A stretch of 52,578 nt of DNA from JACCYQ01 sp036675565 (GCA_036675565.1 JAKFER010000188.1:1-52578); one strand, 5' to 3'; positions 1-9,239 are shown, numbered from the stretch's first letter. The notes: generated by a model from the sequence alone, not told the origin. Translations and numbers: made by a program.

Positions 1-60
1 GCTTTACAGGATCATGGTAATAAAGCTTATTTTAAGAATATCAGGATAAAAGAATTGTAG
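1..60 (+). CDS. C-terminal end of a DUF1080 (3-keto-disaccharide hydrolase) family protein, partial
   Basis: Only the last 19 codons and the TAG stop lie in the window. The readable tail has the pattern LQDHGN..YF.NIRIKEL. From family knowledge, this is how many DUF1080 domains end: the last beta strands of a concanavalin-like jelly roll, often exported and linked to sugar or glycoside breakdown in Bacteroidota. The gene starts left of the window, so signal peptide and full domain layout cannot be seen. A hairpin with a T-run follows 37 bases after the stop. The family call rests on one short motif. Confidence 0.7.
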   Translation, partial: ALQDHGNKAYFKNIRIKEL

Positions 61-97
61 CAGAGAATGTAAAACTCAAAATGAAAAATTTAAAAAG

Positions 98-124
98 ATC
101 CCGCGGTGAGCGGGATTTTTTTTT
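98..124 (+). terminator. Rho-independent terminator after the DUF1080 gene
   Basis: A perfect 7-bp stem (ATCCCGC / GCGGGAT) encloses a 5-base loop (GGTGA) and runs directly into nine T residues. It sits just after the stop at 60 and reads in the same direction, so it most likely ends that transcript. Confidence 0.88.
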
Positions 125-336
125 GTCCGTCAGGCATGCTCATTATTCGGTTATGCATGGTGTTTATGTTGAAAGTTATTCAATGTTCAGGTGGGTGCTC
201 AGCATTGAACAATTGTAGTGCTGCAAAAAATTTGAAATTAAAATACAACTCTCTTTTGCACATTACCCCTGGTGATATTCAAATAAATAAGTCCCTGATT
301 TTGCATAAATTGAATACACGCAAAACCATTCATTCA

Positions 337-1239
337 ATGAACAAACAATTACCCCAGCTTTCATATGCAGAAGCAAAAGACACTTACGATACGCTGCACC
401 TGTGGACACAGATCGTGGGTAAGATCAAGGTGGCTAAACTTCCCTGGATCAATCATTCATGGCATGTAACGCTGACAGTTACGCCTACAGGATTAAGTTC
501 TTCGAATATCCCTGACGGTGAGCGGCATTTTGAAATCAGTTTTGACTTTTGCCGGCACCTGCTGGTAATCGTAACAAGAGATGGAGATCGCCGCCAATTT
601 CAACTGGAGCCTATGCCGGTAGCTGAGTTTTATCAACGGGTAATGGAAAATTTAAATGAACTGGGCATTGATGTTAGCATTCATATGCTTCCCAATGAGT
701 TGGAAAATGCCATTCCATTTGATAAAGATTTCGAACATGCAAGTTATAATCCGCAACATGCAGAGGCATTGCATAAAGCGCTGCTTTTTTCACAGGATGT
801 AATGACCCGTTTTCGAGCGGGGTTTATTGGCAAATGCAGTCCTGTTCATTTTTTCTGGGGCAGTTTTGATCTGGCCGTATCGCGATTTTCGGGACGCCAG
901 GCACCGCTGCACCCGGGAGGTATTCCCAACCTGCCGGACAGGGTAGCACAGGAAGCTTACAGCCACGAGGTTTGCAGTGCGGGATTTTGGCCTGGGAACA
1001 GTGCGGTCCCTTTTGCTGCTTATTACGCTTATATCTATCCCGAACCTTCCGGTTTTAATGAAGTAACGATCCGACCCAAAGAAGCTTATTATGATCAGAC
1101 ATTAAGAGAGTTCCTGCTGCCTTATGAGGCAGTTAGGTTATCTGCGGATCCCGGTAAAATGCTGATGGATTTCCTGGAAAGCAGTTATGAAGTGGCGGCC
1201 AACCTGGCCGGCTGGGACCGCAAAGCACTGGAGAGATGA
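337..1239 (+). CDS. DUF5996 family protein
   Basis: The 300-residue product matches DUF5996 along its whole length. Recognisable blocks are LHLWTQIVGK near the N terminus, IGKCSPVHFFWGSFDLAV in the middle, then HPGG.PNLPD, AYSHEVCSAGFWPG and the C-terminal LPYEAVR. The family is widespread but has no established function. There is no signal peptide or membrane segment, so it is probably cytosolic. The ATG at 337 was chosen because the family similarity begins there; the open frame reaches back to 106 but that part overlaps a terminator hairpin and has no protein-like composition. No ribosome binding site is visible, as is normal in this phylum. It stands alone: 276 bases separate it from the gene before and 143 from the gene after. 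Confidence 0.9.
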   Translation: MNKQLPQLSYAEAKDTYDTLHLWTQIVGKIKVAKLPWINHSWHVTLTVTPTGLSSSNIPDGERHFEISFDFCRHLLVIVTRDGDRRQFQLEPMPVAEFYQRVMENLNELGIDVSIHMLPNELENAIPFDKDFEHASYNPQHAEALHKALLFSQDVMTRFRAGFIGKCSPVHFFWGSFDLAVSRFSGRQAPLHPGGIPNLPDRVAQEAYSHEVCSAGFWPGNSAVPFAAYYAYIYPEPSGFNEVTIRPKEAYYDQTLREFLLPYEAVRLSADPGKMLMDFLESSYEVAANLAGWDRKALER

Positions 1240-1382
1240 GGGTATAATGATCATTCCTGGTCGTTGTATAAATAAGACAATCATTTTCGCATACTCCCGT
1301 TATTCTTACCCATTCAAAACCGGTCATCCCGATTTATGATTATGCTGCAGGGCATCTTATTATTTTTCCAAAAATTATAATT

Positions 1383-1829
1383 ATGAAACTTTTGCAATTG
1401 GCATTGATGATGGTTTGCCTGCTGGCCATTCAACAAATATTAACAGCACAACAGGCTCCTATTCAAAAAGAAAAATTTCACTATGGTGGTGTGGAGCAGG
1501 ATACCGCTTCGGGTTATGCGCAGGCGATCAAAGTAGATAATGTTATTTATATTTCGGGTACGGTTGCCCGTGATATAACGCCTGAGGGCATCAGAAGGCT
1601 TTACGCCACACTTGAAAAAACCCTGGCTCATTATGGCGCGGGCTTTCAACATGTTGTTAAAGAGAATCTTTATACCACCGATATTGAAGCCATGAAAAGT
1701 CATAACGACGCCCGGAAAGTATTTTATAAAAATGATTTTCCGGCGGCTACCTGGGTACAGATTAGCCGCTTATTTATGCCTGACTCCAAACTGGAAGTGG
1801 AACTCATTGCCCATTTACCAAAAGAATAA
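1383..1829 (+). CDS. Exported Rid (YjgF/YER057c/UK114) family protein
   Basis: The first ~23 residues form a signal peptide (short Lys-containing start, long hydrophobic core, cut near TAQQ). A single Rid domain of about 120 residues follows (GY.QAIKV, IYISGTVA, ISRL, VEVELIAHL). Rid proteins are small trimeric proteins; RidA hydrolyses reactive enamine/imine intermediates in the cytosol. Here the residue equal to the catalytic arginine (Arg105 of E. coli RidA, in PARSCV) is alanine (FPAATWV), so classical deaminase activity is unlikely. Export is also uncommon for the family. A second Rid protein is encoded at 20431-20823. The family call is firm; the role is unknown. Confidence 0.88.
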   Translation: MKLLQLALMMVCLLAIQQILTAQQAPIQKEKFHYGGVEQDTASGYAQAIKVDNVIYISGTVARDITPEGIRRLYATLEKTLAHYGAGFQHVVKENLYTTDIEAMKSHNDARKVFYKNDFPAATWVQISRLFMPDSKLEVELIAHLPKE

Positions 1830-2026
1830 GGATAGGTGGGAATAGGTTTGAAGATTAATAAATGCATTTCCGTGGATTTTCCCATTAAAAAGCGGTTCCG
1901 GCAAAGCGAGCTTTAAAAAAATGTCCCGGGTTAAATACCAGTTTCTTTACCAAAACGTTAATTCATTCCGGCATAATATTTTATCTGTTTAATCCTATGT
2001 AGCTTGCGTGGCTTCTACCAACGATT

Positions 2027-2491
2027 ATGTTCAACATTTTACTGTTTACTTTTTTATTGAGTATCTCGCCACTGGGTGAAGCCCGGGTTGGCATTCCATA
2101 CGCTATTCTGAACGATGTGCCCTTTGCCTGGGCATTCATAGTAGGGCTGGTAGCCAACCTGCTCATTTTCCCGTTGCTGATGTTGCTGATCGATACATTT
2201 AATGCCCGTTTTTGGCCAAATCGCCATTATAAAAAAGGGGTTGTTCGCCTTTCAAGGATTGCTAAAAAGAGGACCGGCAACAGCATTGAAAAATATGGTT
2301 TTTGGGGATTGATGATTTTTGTCATGATCCCATTACCCGGAACCGGCGCCTATGTGGGTACTATTGCGGCGGCCATATTTAAAATCAACCGGCAGAAAGC
2401 ATTTTGGGCTGTTAGCCTGGGTGTGATCATCTCCTGCATTATTATGGCTATTGCATCCCATTATGGAAATATTGGTTTAGATAGTTTCTAA
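2027..2491 (+). CDS. Small multi-drug export protein family membrane protein (PF06695/COG2426 type)
   Basis: The 154-residue protein has hydrophobic segments at roughly 1-14, 30-58, 92-115 and 124-145. The patterns SPLGEARVGIPYAI near the start and MIPLPGTGAYVGT in the second half are typical of the COG2426 family, often annotated as putative small multi-drug export proteins. They share a general resemblance with SNARE-associated/DedA membrane proteins, and export activity is not well established. A 197-base gap precedes it; 33 bases follow before the stop of the convergent BrkB gene. Confidence 0.8.
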   Translation: MFNILLFTFLLSISPLGEARVGIPYAILNDVPFAWAFIVGLVANLLIFPLLMLLIDTFNARFWPNRHYKKGVVRLSRIAKKRTGNSIEKYGFWGLMIFVMIPLPGTGAYVGTIAAAIFKINRQKAFWAVSLGVIISCIIMAIASHYGNIGLDSF

Positions 2492-2524
2492 CCTGCAAAT
2501 TCAAATTTCATTTTCAATTCATAT

Positions 2525-3412
2525 TCAATCTTCTTTTTCTGCATGCGAAGATGTGCGGATGGGTTCGTTGATATGCATGCTGAAAACTTTAGTAAATGCC
2601 GCGCCAAAATAAAAGATCAGCGCAGAATAAAATACAAACAAAAGCAAAAGGATCACAGATGCAGATGTTCCATAAAGAGATTGCAGGTTCGAATTGGTTA
2701 AAAGAAACCTTAGCACCCATTTACCTATATTAAAAAAGATGCTGGTAAACAACCCGCCGATCAGCGCCACTTTCCAGGTTGGATGTCCATCAGGTAAAAA
2801 CCGGAATAAAATAATAAACCAGCCACTGACAATAATCACGGAAATAAAAACATTCGACAGCACAATTAAAAAAGGCATCAGCCCGGGTAAAAAATCCCTT
2901 AAAGAGTTACCCAAAAAAAGCTGAATACTGTCTACCATTAATCCCAGCACGAATAAAAACCCGGCAAATAAAATGACCAGTAAGGAACGTAAGCGGATCC
3001 TTAATCTGAAACTGATTTTCGGGTGAGCCAGCAAGCGGATACCCCAAATCTGGTTCAATGAACTTTTAATGACTACAAATAATGTTGTAGCCACAAAAAT
3101 TAAAAAAACAAATCCGCCAATCGTAATAAACCAATTGTCCGCCAGGTTGCTGAATCCACTTAAAGTTTCCGTTACCTGTTCTACTGTTTGCCTGCCTAAA
3201 ATAGTACTGAGTTTTTGCAGAAGATCATTGCTGATCGTTTCTCGCTTAAATACAAGACCCAATGTCTGGATCAATATCACCAGTATAGCCGGCAGGGCAA
3301 ATGTTGTAAAAAATGCTGTGGCACCAGCCATGCGCAACGGATCGTTCCTTTGCAATAATCTCATTGCCTGCCTTAATAACCGCGGTATGTCCCAAAAGAC
3401 TTTCAGATTCAT
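2525..3412 (-). CDS. YihY/BrkB family inner-membrane protein
   Basis: The 295-residue protein has six predicted membrane segments and the family's features: DPLRMAGATAFFTTFALPAILVIL near the N terminus, a central NQIWGIR block, and SASVILLLLFVFYSALIFYFGAAFTKVF near the end. The family was once called ribonuclease BN by mistake; its true function is not settled, though transport roles have been proposed. Length is normal. The start is the ATG at 3412; a box TATCTTTG (3435-3442, minus) lies 22 bases upstream and supports it. It faces the preceding gene tail to tail. Confidence 0.9.
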   Translation of the reverse strand: MNLKVFWDIPRLLRQAMRLLQRNDPLRMAGATAFFTTFALPAILVILIQTLGLVFKRETISNDLLQKLSTILGRQTVEQVTETLSGFSNLADNWFITIGGFVFLIFVATTLFVVIKSSLNQIWGIRLLAHPKISFRLRIRLRSLLVILFAGFLFVLGLMVDSIQLFLGNSLRDFLPGLMPFLIVLSNVFISVIIVSGWFIILFRFLPDGHPTWKVALIGGLFTSIFFNIGKWVLRFLLTNSNLQSLYGTSASVILLLLFVFYSALIFYFGAAFTKVFSMHINEPIRTSSHAEKED

Positions 3413-3434
3413 GAAGCTGTTTAATGCTTATCAA

Positions 3435-3442
3435 CAAAGATA
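3435..3442 (-). promoter_or_regulatory. Putative -7 box (TAnnTTTG) for the BrkB gene
   Basis: On the minus strand the bases read TATCTTTG, a full match to the Bacteroidota -7 consensus TAnnTTTG, 22 bases before the ATG. No convincing TTTG is seen 19-20 bases further upstream, so only half of the promoter is supported. Confidence 0.4.
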
Positions 3443-3600
3443 GAACCATATAGTACGGGCATGATATTATTATATTGTATGAACGGTGGAATAACCACCT
3501 TAAAAGTTGGTAAATTCAGTAAGAGACCAATCTTATCTTAAAACCGGTTCATATTGAGAAAACTAAGGCCACAAAAATTAGTAACACCAAAAATTTCATC

Positions 3601-4302
3601 ATGAAAAAGCTTGTTTTCTTTATTTTATTTTCTGCCGGGTTAAACCTGGCTGCGCAAAAGGTAATTGATGTAAGCAAAGAAGGATCAAAGGACCTGGTAA
3701 TGCAAAGTTTTTACATTGTAGGTGGTGAACCTTTTTCAAATCTTCAGTATGTAAAAATTGTTGAGGGCACTCCATTTTATAATGATAAATGGATGAAAGG
3801 AACTGTTTATTTTGAAGACGGTACCGGTTACACCGGTCTTTATCTGAAAATTGATATGCTGAAAGGCAATGTTCATTACATGGGTGAAAATGATGCTGAA
3901 TTCGTTGTGGATGCCAGGCTGAAAAAAGTTGTACTAACGGATACGGTTACTGGTAAAAGCACTGAATTTGTCCATAGTGATTACTGGAACAATGAAGCGG
4001 TTACCAAGGGTTGGTACCAGGTGATCACGGAAGGAAATGCTTCTTTGTATAAGTTGGACCGAAAGATCATCCGTGAAAATAAACGATATGGATCCAGTAC
4101 TACAGAACAACAGATAGAAACCAAACCGCAATATGCAGTGATGTATAAGCAAACCGTGGTGCCGGTAAAAAAATGGAAGGACCTTCCCGGTATTTTATCC
4201 GATCGTACAAAAGAAATTTCCAGTTATATCCGTCAACATGGTCTGGATGGAAAATCTGAGGCAGATTATATTAATGTAGTTGATTACTATAACGGATTGT
4301 AG
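3601..4302 (+). CDS. Secreted protein of unknown function
   Basis: I do not recognise a family. The 233-residue product starts with a clear signal peptide (MKKLVFFILFSAGLNLAAQ), so it is exported. The rest is polar and mixed, with an alternating pattern suggesting beta structure in residues ~35-135 (EGTPFYNDKWMKGTVYFEDG, TGLYLKIDMLKG), a basic stretch around 150-165 and a helical C terminus. There are no cysteines after the signal peptide and no recognisable catalytic motif. It lies alone, 39 bases before corA on the same strand. Confidence 0.8.
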   Translation: MKKLVFFILFSAGLNLAAQKVIDVSKEGSKDLVMQSFYIVGGEPFSNLQYVKIVEGTPFYNDKWMKGTVYFEDGTGYTGLYLKIDMLKGNVHYMGENDAEFVVDARLKKVVLTDTVTGKSTEFVHSDYWNNEAVTKGWYQVITEGNASLYKLDRKIIRENKRYGSSTTEQQIETKPQYAVMYKQTVVPVKKWKDLPGILSDRTKEISSYIRQHGLDGKSEADYINVVDYYNGL

Positions 4303-4341
4303 TAACTTCTCTCCCAAAAATTATATTATACAACTGCCTGC

Positions 4342-5448
4342 ATGCTCAAAGAATTAAGACCGGATAAAATAGTAAAAACATTGATGCAGCCGCTGTTTGG
4401 TTCGCAAAGGACCAAAGAGATCCTGCACATCAATCCAACGATTATCCCTACCCGGGAAGAGGCCGCAGAAGTACAGGTGTATGTGTATGATTACAATTCA
4501 AAAGACCTGGTAGAAAAACAATTGGCATCTGTACAAGATGCCATCGAATACAAAAGCAATAACCGGAATACCTGGATCAATATAAACGGGCTGCGAAAAA
4601 AGGATACAGAACTCATCGCGGAGCAATATGGTATCCACCCGCTGATCGTTGAAGATATTTTAAGCATTCACCAGCGCCCCAAAATGGATGAAGTGGATGA
4701 TCTGTTGTTTTGCCTGCTCAATATGCTGTACTTCAATGACGAAAAAAAAACCGTAGAAGTAGAACAGATCAGCATTGTGATGGGTAACAATTTCGTGATC
4801 TCCTTCCAGGAAGATGCCACCCGGGATGTATTTAATCCATTAAGGCATAAATTAAAAATGTCCGGTAGTAAGATCAGGGAAAGAGGAATGGATTACCTGT
4901 TATACGGGCTGCTTGACTTAATTGTAGATAATTATTTTTTGGTGATGGAAAAAATAGGCGACCAGATAGAGGATCTTGAGGAAGAAGTGATTCGCCGGCA
5001 TTCAAAAAGATCACTGGCACGCATCAACCAGGTTCGCAAGGAACTGATCGTTTTAAAAAGAAACCTGGCACCGGTCCGTGAGCTCACCAACGGATTTATA
5101 AGGAGTGAGAATAAACTGCTGGAGGAGCGCACCAACAAATATTTTAAAGATGTTTACGATCACATCCTCCAGGCTTATGACCTGAGTGAAAACTACCGTG
5201 ATGTGATGATGAGCATGCAGGATCTTTATATCAATAATGTAAACCTTCGCATGAACGAAGTAATGAAAGTAATGGCGATCGTGACCGTCTTACTGGCACC
5301 CCCAACCGTAATTGGTGGCATCTTCGGGATGAATTTTGACAGGATCCCTTTTTCACACCAGCCGCTGGCTTTTTATTCCACTGTTGCAGCTATGTTGCTG
5401 ATCCCTGCATTGATGTTGATTGTATTTAAAAAGAGAGGTTGGTTTTAA
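4342..5448 (+). CDS. corA: CorA-type magnesium/cobalt transporter
   Basis: The 368-residue protein has the CorA plan: a soluble N-terminal domain, a long charged helix (about 215-300, DQIEDLEEEVIRRHSKRSL and following), then two membrane helices at the C terminus. The signature GMNF between the helices is intact (GGIFGMNFDRIP), and the protein ends with a short basic tail. CorA forms pentamers in the inner membrane and conducts Mg2+ (and Co2+/Ni2+). Length is normal. Its stop overlaps the stop of the convergent lipoprotein gene by 4 bases. Confidence 0.95.
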   Translation: MLKELRPDKIVKTLMQPLFGSQRTKEILHINPTIIPTREEAAEVQVYVYDYNSKDLVEKQLASVQDAIEYKSNNRNTWININGLRKKDTELIAEQYGIHPLIVEDILSIHQRPKMDEVDDLLFCLLNMLYFNDEKKTVEVEQISIVMGNNFVISFQEDATRDVFNPLRHKLKMSGSKIRERGMDYLLYGLLDLIVDNYFLVMEKIGDQIEDLEEEVIRRHSKRSLARINQVRKELIVLKRNLAPVRELTNGFIRSENKLLEERTNKYFKDVYDHILQAYDLSENYRDVMMSMQDLYINNVNLRMNEVMKVMAIVTVLLAPPTVIGGIFGMNFDRIPFSHQPLAFYSTVAAMLLIPALMLIVFKKRGWF

Positions 5449-6107
5449 TTTGGTATGGTTACGCCTGGCATTTTGCGGCGCAAATAACCTTCCCGGCTGA
5501 TGGATGAATCCAGTTCAACACCTTCCATGGTGAATAATTCCATGCTTTTGTGTTTCAGATCGATGATCCAGTAAACGGGTGTTTTTTCCTCTGTGCCGGC
5601 TACCATAACTTTATTGCTGTCAACCCATTGAGCATCCCAGAAAGAAAGCATGGGCCCGCTAAAAAAAAGGCGTTGGGATGTATTGTCTTTTATATTCACC
5701 AGGTTTATCTGTGCATCTGGTCCGCCATTCATGTAAACACGCTGATCCCCTTTGCTGCTGGTCACAGAACTGTAGCTGTAAATATCAATGGCTTGGGTGC
5801 TGTCAGCATTATAAGCAAGATAGGGTTTGAAAAAATTTAACTCTTTTTCATTAACCGGGTAGGGTGGAAAAGTTTCTAACGGTACGGTATATGCGGCATT
5901 AAAATCTTCCGCATTAAAATCGGGGAACTGCTGTTCCATGTAATTCCGCCATAGTGGAAGCCGGTCTATATTCGAAATTTCGGCAGGCGGAGCAACAGCA
6001 ACCGAATCCGTTGCAGAAACTTCTTCAGCAGGCTGATCACTGTTAGTACAGGAATGCATGAAAACAGTCATGACCACTAAAAGAGAAAGTGTAAAAATTT
6101 TTATCAT
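5445..6107 (-). CDS. Lipoprotein of unknown function
   Basis: The N terminus is a lipoprotein signal peptide ending in a lipobox (VFMHSC, lipidated Cys at residue 20), followed by an acidic, Ala/Pro/Ser-rich linker typical of surface or periplasmic anchoring. The remaining ~170 residues include repeated short beta-strand patterns (IDIYSYSSV, AQINLVNIKDN, QWVDSNKVMVAGTEE, VYWIIDL) reminiscent of part of a propeller, but I cannot assign a family. The ATG at 6107 is preferred over the in-frame TTG at 6116 because it gives a standard signal peptide. Tail-to-tail with corA. Confidence 0.82.
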   Translation of the reverse strand: MIKIFTLSLLVVMTVFMHSCTNSDQPAEEVSATDSVAVAPPAEISNIDRLPLWRNYMEQQFPDFNAEDFNAAYTVPLETFPPYPVNEKELNFFKPYLAYNADSTQAIDIYSYSSVTSSKGDQRVYMNGGPDAQINLVNIKDNTSQRLFFSGPMLSFWDAQWVDSNKVMVAGTEEKTPVYWIIDLKHKSMELFTMEGVELDSSISREGYLRRKMPGVTIPN

Positions 6108-6232
6108 GGATCGCAATATAAGTTAATGAGCACTAAACAGGCAGGTAATGTAGCCATGATGCCGTTAGCAGTGCAAAAAACATGGTTAAAAAAATTTTAA
6201 TAAGTCAAAAACAAGGCCAGTATTAAATGGGC

Positions 6233-6754
6233 TTAACTTTTTTTAACCAAAGGCTGTTTAAATATGGGAACCGTGCTGCAAGGCTCCCCGTACATAATGC
6301 TTTTAACGTGGGGTCGCAGGATCTTCGTGATCTCTGCATATGCAAAATCTTCAATTGGGGTATTCCCACAACCCTTAATGACCACACGCACATCTTTGTA
6401 TTGCTGCGGATTAATGGTTGATATATTTTTTAAAAATAAATGGCGGTGCAGTTGTTTTTCATCACCCATAATAAAATCCTGTGCAACAGGTTGCAGGTAA
6501 GCCGCTACCAGCATATAAGCCCATACGGGAATTATGGCATCGGCGGTGCAGGTAATCGCTACATATTTATCCCTGTAAATTTCCCAGTCAATTTGTTTAA
6601 GCGATTCCCTGAAATCTTTTTCTTTCAGGATCATGCCCATAAACAAATAATCTTTCAGGTCAAATACAGCCTTTTCGCCTTTTGGATAAAAGTCTTCCAG
6701 GTTTAATGTAACCAAACCACTTTCCGCAACTTTATTGATAATGGGATCGCTCAT
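6233..6754 (-). CDS. DUF2480 family protein
   Basis: The 173-residue protein matches DUF2480, a family nearly confined to Bacteroidota. Visible blocks are LEDFYPKGEK, DLKDYLFMGMILKEKDFRE, DKYVAITCTADAIIPVWAYML and VVIKGCGNTPI. It has no signal peptide and its function is unknown. The ATG at 6754 (MSDPIINK) is taken as the start because the family begins there; the open frame continues 15 codons upstream with no family support. It lies downstream of the PpiD-like gene on the same strand, but a terminator at 6921-6956 separates them. Confidence 0.88.
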   Translation of the reverse strand: MSDPIINKVAESGLVTLNLEDFYPKGEKAVFDLKDYLFMGMILKEKDFRESLKQIDWEIYRDKYVAITCTADAIIPVWAYMLVAAYLQPVAQDFIMGDEKQLHRHLFLKNISTINPQQYKDVRVVIKGCGNTPIEDFAYAEITKILRPHVKSIMYGEPCSTVPIFKQPLVKKS

Positions 6755-6920
6755 AAAAATTATAATTATGCCGATGGCATCTATATTATCCAATTTCATT
6801 ACCCTAAGAATATTTTTGGGGACTGTCCCGGCATTATACCGGAAAAATCGGAATAATTAATAACCCTTCGGTATAACAAAAATAACAAATGCACGGGTGT
6901 CTTTGTTTTCAATGAATGAT

Positions 6921-6956
6921 ATAAAAAAGGCTGTATGATATGATCATACAGCCTTT
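6921..6956 (-). terminator. Rho-independent terminator of the PpiD-like gene
   Basis: A perfect 13-bp stem (AAAGGCTGTATGA with its complement) and a 5-base loop lie 20 bases after the stop of the minus-strand gene. The minus-strand T-run (six Ts, partly in the stem) follows directly. Confidence 0.85.
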
Positions 6957-6975
6957 AACATGTTTTTAAAGTTTA

Positions 6976-9132
6976 TTAATAAAACTTAGATCTTTTATCT
7001 TCAATGTCGGCTGCTTTCTTCAACACATCTGCGGGATTATTGCGATACATCATTTGCTGACGCATCTGCATTTCAAGACCGCGACGCTGTTCTTCAATAT
7101 CTGCAGATTGAACAGGTGTTGCACTCAGGTTATCAACCCGTATAACATATACGCCTGACTGACCTTCGATAGCTTCCGGAACAACTTTTCCTTTATTTGC
7201 AGGATTAAATGCAGCACCAATCACTTTCATTTCAAAACCTAAAGCAGGATTTTGCGTGTTGCTTAAACGCAGACTATCTGCTGTTTGAATTGCCTGCCCG
7301 GTAGCAGCAGATGCTGCTTCCAGCGTACTGATGGTTCCGATTTTTTTCTTGATCACTTCTGCTTTCTTTTGATTTACCAGTATAGGTTCTACACGGAACC
7401 TGGCACTGGCCGGAGTAGCCAATCCTTCTTCATTAACTTCTGTAACAGCAGCTACTACATATTTATCGTCTACACGTATCGGTTGCAATACATCTCCCTG
7501 GTCCGCGTCGTAAATAGCCTTAACCAATTCACGGGATGTGCCGATGCCTTCGATGGTAAATGCGTTAGGTTCTATATTTGTTGCAAGCATTTTATTCATG
7601 CCCTTGCCTTTTAAATTCTTTTCAAAATTTTCATTAAAGGCTTTCAGATCGCGGCTGTCGCCGGCAAATTGGATAGCGGCATTGCTTACTGTATTTTCTG
7701 TTTCATTGCTAGGAACAATTGGTTTTGCAAAATAGGCCACCTTATAATATGGCTGTGAACCTTTATGTCCCAACACTTCAACAATATGATATCCAAATTC
7801 AGTTTTTACAACGCCTCTTGTTCCAACCGGATTTTCAAAAGCAAAATCATTAAATGCTTTTACCATTTGCCCTTGTGGAAAATAATCATACACACCACCA
7901 TTCTGTACGCTTCCCTGGTCATTGGAATATTGCATAACCAATGCTTCGAAATTTGCTCCAGCTTTTAATGCATTATTAATACTGTCTGCACGCTGTTTTG
8001 CTGTGCTGTCATCCAGCATCATAGTTCCCGCCTGCGGATCTACTGTCTGGATCAGGATATGACGAACTGTTGCTGAATCCGGTAATGTTTTAAAGTCAAT
8101 CATCTTCGCCATCACATAAGCATTACCATCTACATAAGGGCCAAAAACTTCACCCCTGTTTAAATTCAGAATGCTATCCTTATAAGACATATTCATTTGC
8201 TGGTTGGCCGTTTGCATTTGTGAGCGACCGGTGTAACCATCATTGAATTTGATGGTGCTTCCATAACGGTTAAGGAAAACCGAAGGTTCCTGGCTTGTTG
8301 CAAATTCTTCTTTCAATGCATTTACTTCCTGGAAAACAACCGCACTGTCAGCTTTGGTTGCAGAAGCATCGAAAAGGGTATAAGAAATACTGCGATTTTC
8401 TTTTTGCTGAAAATCTTCTTTGTGATTGCTGATATATTCTTTGATTTCCGCATCCGTAACTTTTATGCTGCTATCCAGGATAGAAGCGTAAGGAACGGCT
8501 ACGTATGAAATGCTTGCGATCTGTGCTTCATCTGCATTTTGCTTTTCAATTAACCATTTTGGGAAATGGATCGAGTTCCCTAACAAGCTGGAATATTTTT
8601 CCATTTTGCGGCTGAATTCTAATCCCGCCAGGTATTGATTCAACTGGTCTATCTCCTGTTGGTTGCGACTGTTCTTAACCTGGTTGATCAGTTGCTGAGC
8701 CTGTGCTGCATTGTAAACACCTGTGTTTGGATCGGTGAAACGCTGCGCCAAATCCTGGGGAGGATTTTTTCCGAATAAAATATCGGTCAGCTCATTTTTA
8801 CCAATCTCTAATCCTAATTTTTCAAATTCAGAAGCTAAAAGGATCTGGTTAATTTCCTGGTTCCAGGTACTTTCAAGCAATTGCTGGCGATTACCCGCAT
8901 TGGTAGGATAGCCTTGTGATTGCTGGTAGGCTTCCTGCTGCCTTACTTTTTGCTCAAAATCAAGATAATCGATATCTTCTCCATCAACACTACCAATAGT
9001 GGTAGAGTTATCTCCGAACAAATTACTTCTACCCGAGAAAGCATCCATCATAATAAATCCCAAAAGAGCTAAGGCGATGGCCACTACGGATATCCTGGCA
9101 TATTTATCCCGGATACTTTGAATTACTGACAT
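6976..9132 (-). CDS. ppiD: PpiD-like periplasmic peptidyl-prolyl isomerase/chaperone
   Basis: The 718-residue protein has a short cytoplasmic start, one membrane helix at about 14-32, a SurA-like N-terminal chaperone region (~40-250) and a parvulin (PPIC) domain at about 355-457 (VRHILIQ, DQGSVQNGGVYDYFPQGQMV, TEFGYHIVEVLG). A second, more diverged region of 200 residues follows. This plan is that of PpiD: anchored in the inner membrane, helping newly exported proteins fold in the periplasm. The isomerase domain looks complete. A two-box promoter ends 29 bases before the ATG and a strong terminator follows the stop, so it is probably a single-gene transcript. The symbol is by analogy; Bacteroidota homologues are diverged from E. 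coli PpiD. Confidence 0.88.
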   Translation of the reverse strand: MSVIQSIRDKYARISVVAIALALLGFIMMDAFSGRSNLFGDNSTTIGSVDGEDIDYLDFEQKVRQQEAYQQSQGYPTNAGNRQQLLESTWNQEINQILLASEFEKLGLEIGKNELTDILFGKNPPQDLAQRFTDPNTGVYNAAQAQQLINQVKNSRNQQEIDQLNQYLAGLEFSRKMEKYSSLLGNSIHFPKWLIEKQNADEAQIASISYVAVPYASILDSSIKVTDAEIKEYISNHKEDFQQKENRSISYTLFDASATKADSAVVFQEVNALKEEFATSQEPSVFLNRYGSTIKFNDGYTGRSQMQTANQQMNMSYKDSILNLNRGEVFGPYVDGNAYVMAKMIDFKTLPDSATVRHILIQTVDPQAGTMMLDDSTAKQRADSINNALKAGANFEALVMQYSNDQGSVQNGGVYDYFPQGQMVKAFNDFAFENPVGTRGVVKTEFGYHIVEVLGHKGSQPYYKVAYFAKPIVPSNETENTVSNAAIQFAGDSRDLKAFNENFEKNLKGKGMNKMLATNIEPNAFTIEGIGTSRELVKAIYDADQGDVLQPIRVDDKYVVAAVTEVNEEGLATPASARFRVEPILVNQKKAEVIKKKIGTISTLEAASAATGQAIQTADSLRLSNTQNPALGFEMKVIGAAFNPANKGKVVPEAIEGQSGVYVIRVDNLSATPVQSADIEEQRRGLEMQMRQQMMYRNNPADVLKKAADIEDKRSKFY

Positions 9133-9161
9133 AGTTATATAAAGGGTTTAAAAAAGGATGG

Positions 9162-9193
9162 CAAAAATAGGGTAATTAGTCAAGAACCCCAAA
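9162..9193 (-). promoter_or_regulatory. Bacteroidota-type promoter of the PpiD-like gene
   Basis: Read on the minus strand, TTTG (9190-9193) is followed after exactly 20 bases by TATTTTTG (9162-9169), matching the -33/-7 consensus TTTG-N19/20-TAnnTTTG. The -7 box lies 29 bases before the ATG at 9132, leaving a short leader. Confidence 0.75.
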
Positions 9194-9239
9194 CCGCTTA
9201 AACAAGCATGAGGATTGATTTTCAGCCCCTAAAGCAAGG

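Noticed and set aside
106..336. N-terminal extension of the DUF5996 frame
   Set aside because: It starts inside a terminator hairpin, has no family similarity, and the family begins at the ATG at 337.
3069..3443. 124-codon frame opposite the BrkB gene
   Set aside because: Lies antisense to a well-supported membrane protein and matches nothing.
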